Source of the DNA: Nodosilinea sp. WJT8-NPBG4
Lineage (GTDB): Bacteria > Cyanobacteriota > Cyanobacteriia > Phormidesmidales > Phormidesmidaceae
Length of the DNA: 34,719 nucleotides
Direction of reading: 5' to 3'
Assembly: GCA_019359285.1 (NCBI GenBank)
Contig: JAHHHQ010000008.1
Span: 1 to 34,719, forward strand
Of the stretch, positions 23,518-32,988 are shown in pieces; the stretch's first letter is position 1; each line of letters begins with the position of its first letter. The position numbers and the translations under genes were made by a program. The notes beneath the pieces are model-generated. The model was not told the origin of the DNA. It saw only the letters and a program-made list of their open reading frames with translations, and did not search any database.

Positions 23518-24057
23518 CTACTTAATCACCGCACAGGCAATACGCCCGCCCGAACCCCCAATCGGTTGCGAATAGTGGTCATCCTTATCGGTGTGGATGA
23601 TCAGCGCTGTACCATCGTCATCCAGCAGTTTGGCGGCCCCGGAATCTAGGGCAACGATGTCGCTGTATAGCTCGACTTCAACCGTGCCATCGGCAGCAAC
23701 TACTAGATTGGGCAAATTGCCTTCGTGGGGGCCATCGGGGTTGCGAAATCCGTGGGGCTGGTTAAAGGGGTTTACGTGCCCACCCGCTGATTTAAATGCC
23801 GCCAGATCCGAACAGTCGCCCACGGCATGAAAGTGCATGCCGTGGTAGCCGGGGGGCAGATCCTTGGCCTTAAGATTCACCAATACCCCTTTGTGCCCCT
23901 GCTCGACCTGCACTGTGCCAATGGCGTCGCCGCTGTTGTCAATCAAATCAGCCTGGGTAATGAGCGCATCGGCAAAGGCGGGGCGAGCCAGCAGAGTTAG
24001 GGCACCTAGGCACAGAGCCAAACAAAGCAGCTTGAATCGATTGAGGAAGGTAAACAT
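23518..24057 (-). CDS. sodC: Cu/Zn superoxide dismutase
   Basis: The enzyme converts superoxide to hydrogen peroxide and oxygen in the periplasm. A signal peptide covers residues 1-29, with likely cleavage at AFA-DA. The metal ligands are all visible: His75 and His77 (GMHFHAVGDC), bridging His94 (GGHVNP), His102, His111 (GPHEGN) and Asp123 for zinc, and His155 (IIHTDKDDHY) for copper. Cys82 and Cys175 form the expected disulfide, and Arg172 is the active-site arginine. The length of 179 residues is normal. It is divergent from the SNF2 helicase gene, with about 180 bases of shared upstream region. Cu/Zn SODs are less common in cyanobacteria than Fe, Mn or Ni types. Confidence 0.95.
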   Translation of the reverse strand: MFTFLNRFKLLCLALCLGALTLLARPAFADALITQADLIDNSGDAIGTVQVEQGHKGVLVNLKAKDLPPGYHGMHFHAVGDCSDLAAFKSAGGHVNPFNQPHGFRNPDGPHEGNLPNLVVAADGTVEVELYSDIVALDSGAAKLLDDDGTALIIHTDKDDHYSQPIGGSGGRIACAVIK

Positions 24058-24237
24058 AGATCTATCCGTAGCATCTGCGGTTAGATCTTAATGGATTGAA
24101 TCGGCCTCCTACGCTTTTAAGGCTTCCGTGGTAAAACGTAAGCATTGCCATATTTGTCAGAACGAGACGGCTAATCGTCTTCCTTGCCAGGGCTGAAACG
24201 GGTTTGCCTGGGCCGATCGCACTACTGTCGGGATGGA

Positions 24238-27200
24238 ATGATGCAAATTCTCCACGGCACCTGGATACCTCAGCCCGCCACCGCCTTTGTGCAGACGGGA
24301 GGCTTTTGCCTGTGGGTAGAAACCGAGCAAAAGAGCCGTCGTAAATTGTTGGCCCAAGCCCATCCCTTTCATCTGGCTGAGGCCGATTTATTGCCTCTGC
24401 TCACCGATGAGCTAGGGCTCAAATCTCCCGATCGCCGTCCCCTAGAGTCTTTCATCACTCCCCGCACCTTTCTGCTGCCCACGGTGGACGGTCAGCCTCT
24501 CCCATCCCTAGAGCTATCCCGCTATTTAGAAGTAGACATTCCAGACAGCTTTGACTGGCAGTACTGGCAGATGGATTGCTACCAAATTCCAGTGCTCGCT
24601 GACCTGATTGCCCTGCTCAATAATCTGCACTTTCTCGCCGTCTACAACCTGGCGGAGGTGCAACTGGGGGCCGACCTGCTGTTTTGGTACCACTACACCC
24701 AGGCTTTTAAGCAGGTGATTCTGCGCGATCAGTATATTCCGGCGCTGAAGTATCTGGAGGTTGCGGCTACCAAAGTATCCACCCGACGTAAAGCGGCGGG
24801 GGCGAAGACAACCAAAAAGCAGACGGCAATATCAGAGGCAGGGTTCGAAATTTATCCGGGTTGGGAGATTATTGGCGATCGCTACAACGACGATCTGCAA
24901 ACCTACATCGACTACATGCCCCTGCTCTGCGTGGCTGGGTTTGAGGAACCGCTAGCCACACCCACCTTCTACGATCGCGAAACCCTGCTGCGCCACTTTT
25001 CCGAGTGCTGGCTGAACGAACTGGTGCGGGGTACGGCGTTTCCCCAGAATTTTCTCAAACCCGTGGAAGGCACGCTCATTCAGGATTGCCTACAGGCTGA
25101 CCTTCAGCGTCCTGAAAAATCGGTGGCGGCGCTGGAGCGCTATCAGCAGTGGCAGGGATGGCGCGATCGCATCGTTCGGACCCAAACCGACCAAACCTTT
25201 TATCTCTACTTTCACCTGCAAGATCCGTTCAAGCCAGAAGATCCGTGGCAGCTTCAATTTCAAGTCGCCCCCAAGCACGACCCGTCCCTCAGAGTCTCTT
25301 TGGATGATTACTGGCGCATGCGTCCCAAACAGCAGGCTCAGGTGAAAGCCCAGCTTGGAGACGACTTTGAGCAGCACCTGCTGATGAACCTGGGCTACGC
25401 CGCCCGCATCTACCCAGACCTGTGGAGCGGTCTAGAGACAGACGAGCCCGTCGGCATCTACATGAATTTAGCCACCGCCTTCACCTTCCTAAAAGAATCT
25501 GCTTGGGTGCTCGAAGATGCGGGCTACAAAGTGATCGTCCCAGCCTGGTGGACGCCCAAGGGTCGCCAGCGGGCCAAGGTGCGGCTGCGGGCCAAGGGCA
25601 AATCCCTCAGCGGCAGCGACAAATCCAAAGGCTACTTTTCCTACGACACCCTGGTGCAATATCAGTACGATCTGGCGATCGGCGACCAGCCTGTCACCGA
25701 GCAAGAGTGGCAGCAGCTGGTCAATGCCAAGTCGCCCCTGGTCAAGTTTCGCGGCCAGTGGATGGAGCTAGACCAGGACAAAATGCAGCAAATGCTGGAG
25801 TTTTGGCAGCAGCAGCAGGCGGAAAACCCCGAGATGAGCCTGCTCGACTTTATGCGCCTGACCAGCGGCGAGGCTGACGACAGCCTAGAGGTGGAGTTCG
25901 ATCGCGACGACGCCCTGGCCAATATGCTCACCCAGCTCAGCGACAAAACCCGCCTCAAACTCACCCCCGACCCTGACCAGCTCCGGGGCCACCTGCGCGA
26001 CTACCAAAAACGCGGCCTCTCCTGGCTGCACTACCTAGAGAATCTGGGCTTAAATGGTTGCTTGGCCGACGACATGGGCCTGGGCAAAACCATTCAAGTG
26101 ATCGCCCGCTTGATTCAAGAACGAGAAGAAGCGGCCCAGACCGGTAATCAACCCCTGCCGCCGACCCTGCTGATTGCTCCCACATCTGTCGTCGGCAACT
26201 GGTACCACGAGATCCAAAAGTTTGCGCCGCACTTGAGGGCAGTGGTGCACCATGGGGGCGATCGCAGCCTAGACGCCAAAGCCTTCAAAGCCCTCTGCCG
26301 CGACCACGATTTGGTGATCACCTCCTTCACCCTGGCCCGCAAAGACGTCAAGCTGCTAGAGGGTGTCACCTGGCACCGCATTGTACTCGACGAAGCCCAG
26401 AACATTAAAAACCCCAAAACCGCTCAGACCAAGGCTATTCTCAAGCTCAACGCCAACCATCGCCTCGCCCTCACCGGTACCCCAGTCGAAAACCGCCTGA
26501 TGGATCTGTGGTCGATTTTTAACTTTTTGAACCCTGGCTACCTGGGCACCCAGACCCAGTTTCGCAAGCAGTTCGAGCTACCCATCCAAAAAGAAAACAG
26601 CCCCGCCCGCTCCGCTACCCTCAAAAAGCTGGTGGAGCCCTTCATTCTGCGGCGGCTCAAAACTGACCAGTCGATCATCAAAGACCTGCCTGATAAGGTC
26701 GAGCAAAAACTATTCTGCAACCTCACCCCCGAGCAGGCCTCTCTCTACGAAGCGGTGCTCAAGGACGTCACGGAACAGCTCGAAACCAGCGAGGGCATCC
26801 AGCGCCAGGGGCTAATTCTCGCCACCCTGACCAAGCTAAAGCAAATTTGCAACCACCCCCGCCAGTTTTTGCAGGATGACAGTGACTTTACGCCGGAGCG
26901 ATCGCACAAGCTCAGCCGCCTGCTGGAAATGCTCGACGAAGTGGTGGCTGAAGGCGAAAGCGCCCTGGTTTTCAGCCAGTTTCGCGAAATTGGCGACGCC
27001 CTAGAGCACCATCTGCGCCACACCTGCCACTACAACACCTACTACATCCACGGCGGCACCAACCGCAAAAAGCGCGAGCAGATGATCGCCGCCTTTCAAG
27101 ATCCCGATACTGAACCGGCCATCTTTGTACTATCTCTGAAGGCAGCGGGGGTGGGCATCACCCTCACCCAGGCCAACCACGTCTTCCACTTCGATCGCTG

Positions 27201-27444
27201 GTGGAACCCTGCTGTCGAAGACCAGGCCACCGATCGCGCCTTCCGCATTGGCCAAAAGAAAAATGTCTTCGTCCACAAGTTCGTCGCTATGGGCACGCTC
27301 GAAGAACGCATCGACCAGATGATTGAGGATAAGAAAAAGCTGGCCGGGGCGATCGTCGGAGCCGACGAATCGTGGCTGACGGAGCTAGACAACGACGCCT
27401 TTAAGCAACTCATTGCCCTCAACAAAAGCGCCATCATGGATTAG
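24238..27444 (+). CDS. SNF2/SWI2-family DNA-dependent ATPase
   Basis: This is a predicted chromatin-remodelling-type translocase of the bacterial SNF2 (HepA/RapA-related, YwqA-like) class. The first 580 residues are the accessory region typical of these proteins, including a SNF2-associated (DUF3670-like) part. The helicase core follows: motif I DDMGLGKT (611-618), motif II DEAQ (718-721), motif III LTGTPVENR, then HELICc with VFSQF (about 911) and DRAFRIGQ (999-1006). All motifs look intact. I chose the ATG at 24238; the frame is open to a TTG at 24184. It heads a run of three genes on the same strand with a DUF29 and a SWIM protein. Confidence 0.95.
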   Translation: MMQILHGTWIPQPATAFVQTGGFCLWVETEQKSRRKLLAQAHPFHLAEADLLPLLTDELGLKSPDRRPLESFITPRTFLLPTVDGQPLPSLELSRYLEVDIPDSFDWQYWQMDCYQIPVLADLIALLNNLHFLAVYNLAEVQLGADLLFWYHYTQAFKQVILRDQYIPALKYLEVAATKVSTRRKAAGAKTTKKQTAISEAGFEIYPGWEIIGDRYNDDLQTYIDYMPLLCVAGFEEPLATPTFYDRETLLRHFSECWLNELVRGTAFPQNFLKPVEGTLIQDCLQADLQRPEKSVAALERYQQWQGWRDRIVRTQTDQTFYLYFHLQDPFKPEDPWQLQFQVAPKHDPSLRVSLDDYWRMRPKQQAQVKAQLGDDFEQHLLMNLGYAARIYPDLWSGLETDEPVGIYMNLATAFTFLKESAWVLEDAGYKVIVPAWWTPKGRQRAKVRLRAKGKSLSGSDKSKGYFSYDTLVQYQYDLAIGDQPVTEQEWQQLVNAKSPLVKFRGQWMELDQDKMQQMLEFWQQQQAENPEMSLLDFMRLTSGEADDSLEVEFDRDDALANMLTQLSDKTRLKLTPDPDQLRGHLRDYQKRGLSWLHYLENLGLNGCLADDMGLGKTIQVIARLIQEREEAAQTGNQPLPPTLLIAPTSVVGNWYHEIQKFAPHLRAVVHHGGDRSLDAKAFKALCRDHDLVITSFTLARKDVKLLEGVTWHRIVLDEAQNIKNPKTAQTKAILKLNANHRLALTGTPVENRLMDLWSIFNFLNPGYLGTQTQFRKQFELPIQKENSPARSATLKKLVEPFILRRLKTDQSIIKDLPDKVEQKLFCNLTPEQASLYEAVLKDVTEQLETSEGIQRQGLILATLTKLKQICNHPRQFLQDDSDFTPERSHKLSRLLEMLDEVVAEGESALVFSQFREIGDALEHHLRHTCHYNTYYIHGGTNRKKREQMIAAFQDPDTEPAIFVLSLKAAGVGITLTQANHVFHFDRWWNPAVEDQATDRAFRIGQKKNVFVHKFVAMGTLEERIDQMIEDKKKLAGAIVGADESWLTELDNDAFKQLIALNKSAIMD

Positions 27445-27532
27445 CTTGGTCATTGCCAACCCGTTCTACTCCTCATTCATCGCCTACATAAAGGGTCTGC
27501 TACGATGATCTTCTAAGCGCTATACAGTCTCC

Positions 27533-28003
27533 ATGACCGCTTCCCGCCCTATTTACCTATCTCTAGAGTCTGCAACCCTCTATGAGCAGGACTATCTGAG
27601 CTGGCTGACCGAAACTGCCAAGCTCCTTCGCAGTGGTCAATTGAGTGAAATTGATGTGGTTAACCTGGCCGAAGAATTGGACGACATGGGGCGCAGTGAA
27701 AAGCGGGCAGTTGAGAGCAATTTAGAAGTCCTTCTCCGGCATTTGTTGAAGTACCAATACCAGCCCGATCGCCGCTCCAATAGCTGGCGGTTCACAATCT
27801 TAGAACACCGCGATCGCATCGACAAAGCCTTTCGCGATAGCCCTAGCCTGAAGCCCTACGCTGCCAAAAACTTTGCTGATTGCTATGCTCTAGCCCGCAA
27901 AAAAGCAGCGGTCGAAACTGGTCTACCTACCGAAACTTTTCCTGAAGCCAATCCATTCAGCCTGGAAGCGACTCTCAACCCTGATTTTCTACCCGATGCG
28001 TAA
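27533..28003 (+). CDS. DUF29 family protein
   Basis: The 156-residue protein matches the DUF29 pattern that is widespread in cyanobacteria: YEQDYLSWLTETAKLLRSGQ, then IDVVNLAEELDDMGRSEKRA, LLRHLLKYQYQP and HRDRIDKAF. It is helical, soluble and without a known catalytic motif. It lies 89 bases after the SNF2 helicase gene and 37 bases before the SWIM gene, on the same strand, so co-transcription is likely. Its function is unknown, and the position suggests a link to the helicase-SWIM pair without proving it. Confidence 0.93.
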   Translation: MTASRPIYLSLESATLYEQDYLSWLTETAKLLRSGQLSEIDVVNLAEELDDMGRSEKRAVESNLEVLLRHLLKYQYQPDRRSNSWRFTILEHRDRIDKAFRDSPSLKPYAAKNFADCYALARKKAAVETGLPTETFPEANPFSLEATLNPDFLPDA

Positions 28004-28039
28004 GCTCGCTTATAACAAAATCAGCACTGGAGGCTAGCG

Positions 28040-28876
28040 ATGGCAACCTTTAGCCGCACCTGGTGGGGAAAAAACTTTATTGCGGCGATCGAGCGCTTGA
28101 CTGACTCGGGCCGCTTGCAGCGGGGGCGCTCCTACGCCAGCGGCGGCAAAGTCAAAAGCTTTGAGATTAACGGCGGATTGGTCAAGGCCAAGGTGCGTGG
28201 ATCAGTGAACCCCTACTTTGGGGTGGCTACAGAACCGACGTACGTTACCACCATCGACTTCGCACCGATCAGCAAAGCTAAGTGGGCGGCTGCGATCGCC
28301 CTGATCGCCTCCAAAGCCAGTCTGATCTCCCGGCTGCTGCTCAACGAAATTCCTGACAATATCGAAGACAGCTTCAAGACCCTGGGGCTGAACCTGCTGC
28401 CTGCCAGCGACAAAGACTTCAAGACCCAGTGCTCGTGCCCCGACTACAGCAACCCCTGCAAACACATCGCCGGAGTCTATTACCTGATCGCCGCCGAGCT
28501 CGATCGCGATCCGTTTTTGCTGTTTGAGCTGCGGGGGCTCTCTCGGAAAGACCTCATGGCTGAGCTAGCCAAATCACCCCTAGGTCAGGCGCTCTCAGCG
28601 GAATTATTAGCTCAGCAGCGTTCCCCAGCGCCGGTTGAGCACTACTACACTCAACCCCAAACTGTTGAGGCATCAACTGTTAGCCTGAAGGAATTTTGGC
28701 AGGGAGAGAAGCGCCTGCCGCAAACTATTGAGGTGGCTGTTCCCTCGGCAGTGCCAGCAATTTTGGTCAAAAAGCAGGGCGATTTTCCCGCCTTTTGGGC
28801 TCGCGACAACTCGTTCATTGAAGCAATGGAGGGTTTGTACGATCGCGTCCGCAGCAAAAATAAAGACCGCCTGTAG
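28040..28876 (+). CDS. SWIM zinc-finger protein, SNF2 partner
   Basis: The zinc site is C-x-C-x6-C-x-H at Cys131, Cys133, Cys140 and His142 (QCSCPDYSNPCKHIAGVYYL), the SWIM motif. The N-terminal domain begins with TWWGKNFIAAIERLTDSGRL and RGRSYASGGKV, typical of bacterial SWIM proteins encoded beside SNF2 helicases (the YwqB / YwqA arrangement in Bacillus). The C-terminal third is less conserved and contains LKEFWQGEKRLP. SWIM motifs are thought to bind DNA or protein. A GGAGG ribosome-binding site lies 7 bases before the ATG. It is the last gene of the likely three-gene operon. Confidence 0.93.
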   Translation: MATFSRTWWGKNFIAAIERLTDSGRLQRGRSYASGGKVKSFEINGGLVKAKVRGSVNPYFGVATEPTYVTTIDFAPISKAKWAAAIALIASKASLISRLLLNEIPDNIEDSFKTLGLNLLPASDKDFKTQCSCPDYSNPCKHIAGVYYLIAAELDRDPFLLFELRGLSRKDLMAELAKSPLGQALSAELLAQQRSPAPVEHYYTQPQTVEASTVSLKEFWQGEKRLPQTIEVAVPSAVPAILVKKQGDFPAFWARDNSFIEAMEGLYDRVRSKNKDRL

Positions 28877-28889
28877 GGAGCCAGCGGCT

Positions 28890-28956
28890 AAGATCCCAGG
28901 GTTTTTCTCAAGTGTGGCAAGATCCTACGCCAACCGCCCAAAAGCCCTGGGATCTT
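28890..28956. terminator. Inverted repeat between convergent genes
   Basis: A perfect 12-base inverted repeat (aagatcccaggg / ccctgggatctt) encloses 43 bases between the convergent SWIM and YdeP-type genes. The left arm is followed by T5 on the plus strand and the right arm by T4 on the minus strand. It could end transcription from both sides, although the loop is long. Confidence 0.45.
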
Positions 28957-28964
28957 GGCAGTCG

Positions 28965-31277
28965 CTAAAGCGCCTCAGCAAAGATCGCCACAGGCACCCG
29001 CTTATAAGCCGGTGTCCCAGCCCTGGGCTCAATTCGCGCTTTCATCAGCACGTTTGCCTCGGGGTAAAACATCAGTGCTGCGCCCGATCGCACCTCCCCA
29101 AAAATAATCTCAATGTCATTGAGCTGGCCCGCATCCCCCCGCACGCTCACCCGCTGGTGCTGGCTAAAGCCTGCCCTTTGGGCATCGCCAGAGTGCATGA
29201 GAATGCAGTGACGGTGGGGCATGCCCCGATACTCATCGGCTTCTTTATAAACCACAGTATTGTGCTGGCCGTAGCTGCGCCCGGTAATCAAAGCCAGCAC
29301 CAAAGCGGGATGCTGGGCAGCAGACAGGCCGAAATCTTGCAGCGTAGGCAGCGTCAGGGTGGGCAGAGGCGTCGGCTGCATTTCGGCTTTCCCTGACGGC
29401 GTGGGAAATTTCGGCTCTAGAAAGATTCGTCCACTAATAGTGAACTCGGCATTGGTGTCATCAATCTCGCCAATCTTTTCGTAGCCGGGGATGGTTTGGG
29501 CGATTAGCTGGCGCACGTAGCGGGTGTCGTGCAGGCGCCGCCAATCGATGGGTTGGTCGCCGTGAAGCCGGTGAGCCAGCTCCGCCAAAAAGCCGATCTC
29601 TGAGACCAAATCGCCTTTGGTGAGGTGGGTTTTGCCAGGGCTGTTGAGCCGCACAAAGTTGTTGCCCGACTCGACGGTGGTCTTGTGGGGGTTCTCGAAC
29701 CGGGCATAGACCGGCACGATGATGGTGTTTTGCCGCGCCAGCCCGTGGAAGTGGCCCTGGTTGGGCTTGGTCGAGAGGTAGATGATCGTGTCGATGTTGC
29801 CGAGGGCGCGTTTGGCCTGGGTGAGGTCGGGGTTGGCGGCGTAGAGGTTGCCCCCCAGGCACAGCAGGGTATCGACCTCACCGCGATCGCTGGCTTCAAT
29901 CAAAGCGCGGGCATCGTAGCCCGATTCGCGTTTGAGCGATTTGCCCAGCAGTTTCTCCAGTGCCTCGCGAATGCTGTCTTTGAGGTGGGCCGTCACCCCC
30001 ATCGAGCCAAAGCCCTGCACGTTGGAATGGCCGCGAATGGGCATCAGGCCCGCGCCGGACTTGCCGACGTTGCCGGTCATCAGGGCGGTATTGGCGATGC
30101 TGAAGATGTTGTCAACGCTGTTGGCCTGGTGGGTGATGCCCATGGCCCAGGCGAAGACCACATTCTGGCTGCTGTGAATCATCTCCGCAGCGGCAACAAT
30201 CTCCGTCAGCGTTATGCCGCAGGTGGCGACGATCGCCTCCCACCCGGTAGCGGCCACCTGGTCGATCACCGCCTGCCAGTTCTCGGTGTGGGCCTTGAGG
30301 TAGTCAAACTGCACCCAGCCCCGCTCCAGCAGCACCTTTTGAATGCCCACAAACAGAGCCAGGTCGCTGCCCGGTATCGGCTGCAAAAATAGCGAGGAAA
30401 TCTCTTCGCCCTGCACCAGCCGCAGCGGATGCGCCGGGGAGCCAAACTTGACCAGGCCCACCTCTTTGACCGGGTTGATAGCGATGATTTTGCCGCCGCG
30501 ATCGCGCAGTTCAATCAGCTCATTCATCAGTCGGGGATGGTTGGTGGGGGCGTTCGACCCCACCAGCACCACACAGTCGGCCTGGCGCAGGCTCTCCAGG
30601 CTGACCAGCGAGGTGCCGGTGCCAAAGACTTTGTTGAGGCCGACCGTAGAGGGGGCATGGCACAGGTCAGAACAGTCGGCCAGGTTGTTGGAGCCTAAGG
30701 CCCGCACCATCAGCTGGAGCAGAAAGGCCGCCTCGTTGGACGATCGCCCCGAACTGTAGGAAGCCACTCGCTCCGGCGGCAGCGAAAAGCCAGCGGTGGT
30801 CAGCTGGTAGATCTCTTCCCAGCTAATCGGTTCGTAGTAGTCAGACCCGGCTCGGCGAACAACTGGAAAGCTGAGGCGACCGAGGCGATCGGCCTCGCGA
30901 GAGGTGAGCGCTTGCAGTTCTGAGATGGTGTGGCGGGCAAAGAAATAATCGCTCAGACCCGGTTGCAGCTCCGATGAGATGGCTTGCACGCTTTTCATGC
31001 AGCGCTGGAGCGGTTCTTCTAGCTCGTTGATAAAGCCGCCGTTTTGCCCACCCGTGCCCCAGGCGCATGACAGGCAGGCGCTTTTGTGGAAAAGCGTTTT
31101 CCAAATCTGCGGCCCCTGGGGAGAGAGGGTCTTTTGCGCCCAGTACTGAATGATTGGCAGGCCACCACCGATCGTAGAAGCGTTATCAGCGGCGGCCTCA
31201 ATAGCGGCGCGATCGCTGTTGTTGGCGACAGGGAAAGGCGATTGCTCATCGGTTTGATCAAGCTGGGTCATCGTCAA
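28965..31277 (-). CDS. FdhF/YdeP-family molybdopterin oxidoreductase
   Basis: This is a predicted molybdopterin-guanine-dinucleotide enzyme of the YdeP branch of the formate dehydrogenase superfamily. Diagnostic segments are YEPISWEEIYQL, AFLLQLMVRALGSNNLADCS, AWAMGITHQANSVDNIFSIA, MPIRGHSNVQGFGSMGV and TGRSYGQHNTVVY. The N terminus has only a Cys pair (Cys68 and Cys71) and Cys93, where formate dehydrogenase has a four-Cys iron-sulfur site. At 770 residues it is full length. In E. coli, YdeP is linked to acid resistance; the reaction is not known, and formate is unlikely by analogy. No molybdenum cofactor or formate dehydrogenase accessory gene is adjacent. The start at 31277 gives a normal acidic leader. 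Confidence 0.93.
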   Translation of the reverse strand: MTMTQLDQTDEQSPFPVANNSDRAAIEAAADNASTIGGGLPIIQYWAQKTLSPQGPQIWKTLFHKSACLSCAWGTGGQNGGFINELEEPLQRCMKSVQAISSELQPGLSDYFFARHTISELQALTSREADRLGRLSFPVVRRAGSDYYEPISWEEIYQLTTAGFSLPPERVASYSSGRSSNEAAFLLQLMVRALGSNNLADCSDLCHAPSTVGLNKVFGTGTSLVSLESLRQADCVVLVGSNAPTNHPRLMNELIELRDRGGKIIAINPVKEVGLVKFGSPAHPLRLVQGEEISSLFLQPIPGSDLALFVGIQKVLLERGWVQFDYLKAHTENWQAVIDQVAATGWEAIVATCGITLTEIVAAAEMIHSSQNVVFAWAMGITHQANSVDNIFSIANTALMTGNVGKSGAGLMPIRGHSNVQGFGSMGVTAHLKDSIREALEKLLGKSLKRESGYDARALIEASDRGEVDTLLCLGGNLYAANPDLTQAKRALGNIDTIIYLSTKPNQGHFHGLARQNTIIVPVYARFENPHKTTVESGNNFVRLNSPGKTHLTKGDLVSEIGFLAELAHRLHGDQPIDWRRLHDTRYVRQLIAQTIPGYEKIGEIDDTNAEFTISGRIFLEPKFPTPSGKAEMQPTPLPTLTLPTLQDFGLSAAQHPALVLALITGRSYGQHNTVVYKEADEYRGMPHRHCILMHSGDAQRAGFSQHQRVSVRGDAGQLNDIEIIFGEVRSGAALMFYPEANVLMKARIEPRAGTPAYKRVPVAIFAEAL

Positions 31278-31402
31278 GCCTCACAGCAGCAGCCATGCCT
31301 TCACTATAGCGAGGTTATGAGTCTGACCCCGTCGGGCCGCATCCCATCGGTAGCAACATGGTGGAAATAGTAGTGGCCCTAAGCAGCGACAACGACAGCG
31401 CT

Positions 31403-32635
31403 TCAGTGGGTTTCTACCTGCGGCAGCGTATGAGTACCTAAAATGCCAGCATCGCACATGCGGCACTGGCGACGGCCATAGTTACCCGCCGTATGCACTC
31501 CCATCACCGCCAAGGCCAGAGCCGATGGCAGGGTGTAAGCATCCGCGGCAGTATAGTTCACCGCGTAGCCCAGGTCTTCTAGCGAACCCACCGTTAAACG
31601 ACTGAGCGGATTTGGCCCCAAATTCAAAAAGCCCGTCATCAGCTCATTGCCAAACACGGTTTCTCGCCAGTGGCCATCTCGGGTACCCTGGCCCCCCGTA
31701 TTCTCCAGCGGTACAGGCGTCATCCCCTGGGCCCCGATCAGCACTGAAAATTCTCGCATTCCGTTTTGACCGACATAGGTCGGGTTGGCCGACCCGGCCC
31801 CTACGAGAAGATTCTGAATTTGCCAAATGGTGCCAATCCCAAGCACATGGCCCATCTCGTGAATAATCACGTCGAGCAAGCTTCCCTCTGCCTCTAGGCG
31901 AGCTAAATCGCCGATGTCAAACTCCATCACTCCGGTGATGGGTAGTCTAGAACCGCTGCGTAGGCGAGTCGGCCCGGCCCGACCTAGCAACCCGTTGGGG
32001 CCGTCGAGCGACAACCCTCGCGCTTCAATCAAGACATCGTCGATGGTTTCCCCATTGACTACGGCACTGGGCAAATCTCCAATAATGATTTCTGACCATC
32101 GGGCAGCAGCGACTTCGAAGACGGCTCGCTGAGTAGCCGTTAGCCCCCCTAAAAAGCGAAGTTGAATGGAGAAATCAGAAGGGGCCGGCGGCATCGGCGG
32201 TTGATTACCAACCACTACCTGCAAGGACCAGTGGTTGAGACATCCTTTGTCCAAAAAGGTCTGGTCTTGAATCTGTAGCGTCCAGGTGCCGTTGGGGTCA
32301 CTGCCTACTAAGGTAGACAAAGGCTGCTGGGGCTGAAATGACCCCTGAAATGGAGCGATGCCCTGGCTGATTGGTACTGCCGCTCCATCATCAAAGGTAG
32401 TATCAAAAAAGTTGTCGCCGCTGCCACCAGCATTGCCGACTAGCAAGACAGAGGCTCTACCGGGGGCGATGAGAGAAATTTGCAGATCGCTGGTATAGGC
32501 GTGAACCAAATTGATAGTGACGCTGATGCGCTGGAGCGGTCCAGAGAGATTGGCGACATCAACAGTGGATCTGACATCTGTGGGTGCAAACTGCGAAATC
32601 TGTATCGCCGTTTCGTTGGAAAAAACTTGCTTCAT
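31403..32635 (-). CDS. P-domain plus leishmanolysin-like metalloprotease
   Basis: The 410-residue protein combines two domains. Residues 1-145 form a proprotein-convertase P / Homo B beta-sandwich (VTINLVHAYTSDLQISLIAP, GTWTLQIQDQ, GCLNHWSLQVV). Residues 155-365 form an M8-type metalloprotease. The zinc motif is HEMGH (259-263), a third ligand candidate is His322 in DGHWRE, and the Met-turn is ELMTG (Met333). An in-frame TAG just upstream fixes 32635 as the earliest start. There is no N-terminal signal peptide, so it is either cytoplasmic or exported by another route. The C terminus contains CRMC, which is unusual. The substrate is unknown. Confidence 0.88.
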   Translation of the reverse strand: MKQVFSNETAIQISQFAPTDVRSTVDVANLSGPLQRISVTINLVHAYTSDLQISLIAPGRASVLLVGNAGGSGDNFFDTTFDDGAAVPISQGIAPFQGSFQPQQPLSTLVGSDPNGTWTLQIQDQTFLDKGCLNHWSLQVVVGNQPPMPPAPSDFSIQLRFLGGLTATQRAVFEVAAARWSEIIIGDLPSAVVNGETIDDVLIEARGLSLDGPNGLLGRAGPTRLRSGSRLPITGVMEFDIGDLARLEAEGSLLDVIIHEMGHVLGIGTIWQIQNLLVGAGSANPTYVGQNGMREFSVLIGAQGMTPVPLENTGGQGTRDGHWRETVFGNELMTGFLNLGPNPLSRLTVGSLEDLGYAVNYTAADAYTLPSALALAVMGVHTAGNYGRRQCRMCDAGILGTHTLPQVETH

Positions 32636-32988
32636 GGGGAGCTAGATGCACTTCAAAGCTTCAAATGAAAATAATGTTTGCTCGAACATAGATTGCCCAC
32701 TACATGAGTTTTGGTGGGCGATGTTGCGTCACTGTCGGTCAATTGCGTTCAGTCATAGTCGAATGCTCTCAACAGCCGCCATTCATCACTATAGCGAGAG
32801 CGCTGGATGCGAGAAACTCAGCCGAAAGGTAGAGAGATTTTGAGCTGAACGCCCCTGACAGACTGTTTGGGCGCAGGCGAGGCGATCGCAGACAGCATTA
32901 CCTATCGATGCTGCCCCCCTGAGGGAAGACAAAACGGTTTTCTCTTGGCAGACTATTTACGGAAATATTACTTGGAGGAGGTTTACTA
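32636..32988. other. Intergenic region between divergent genes
   Basis: About 350 bases separate the protease and the small secreted protein. A strong ribosome-binding site (ggaggagg, 32974-32981) stands before the ATG at 32989. A GCGATCGC lies at 32881. The AT-rich stretch at 32940-32970 is the likely promoter end for the plus-strand gene. No other gene is seen. Confidence 0.45.

Noticed and set aside
28728..30759. Long open frames on the plus strand opposite the YdeP-type gene
   Set aside because: They are complementary to a well-supported 770-codon gene and have no family resemblance; GC-rich codon use explains them.
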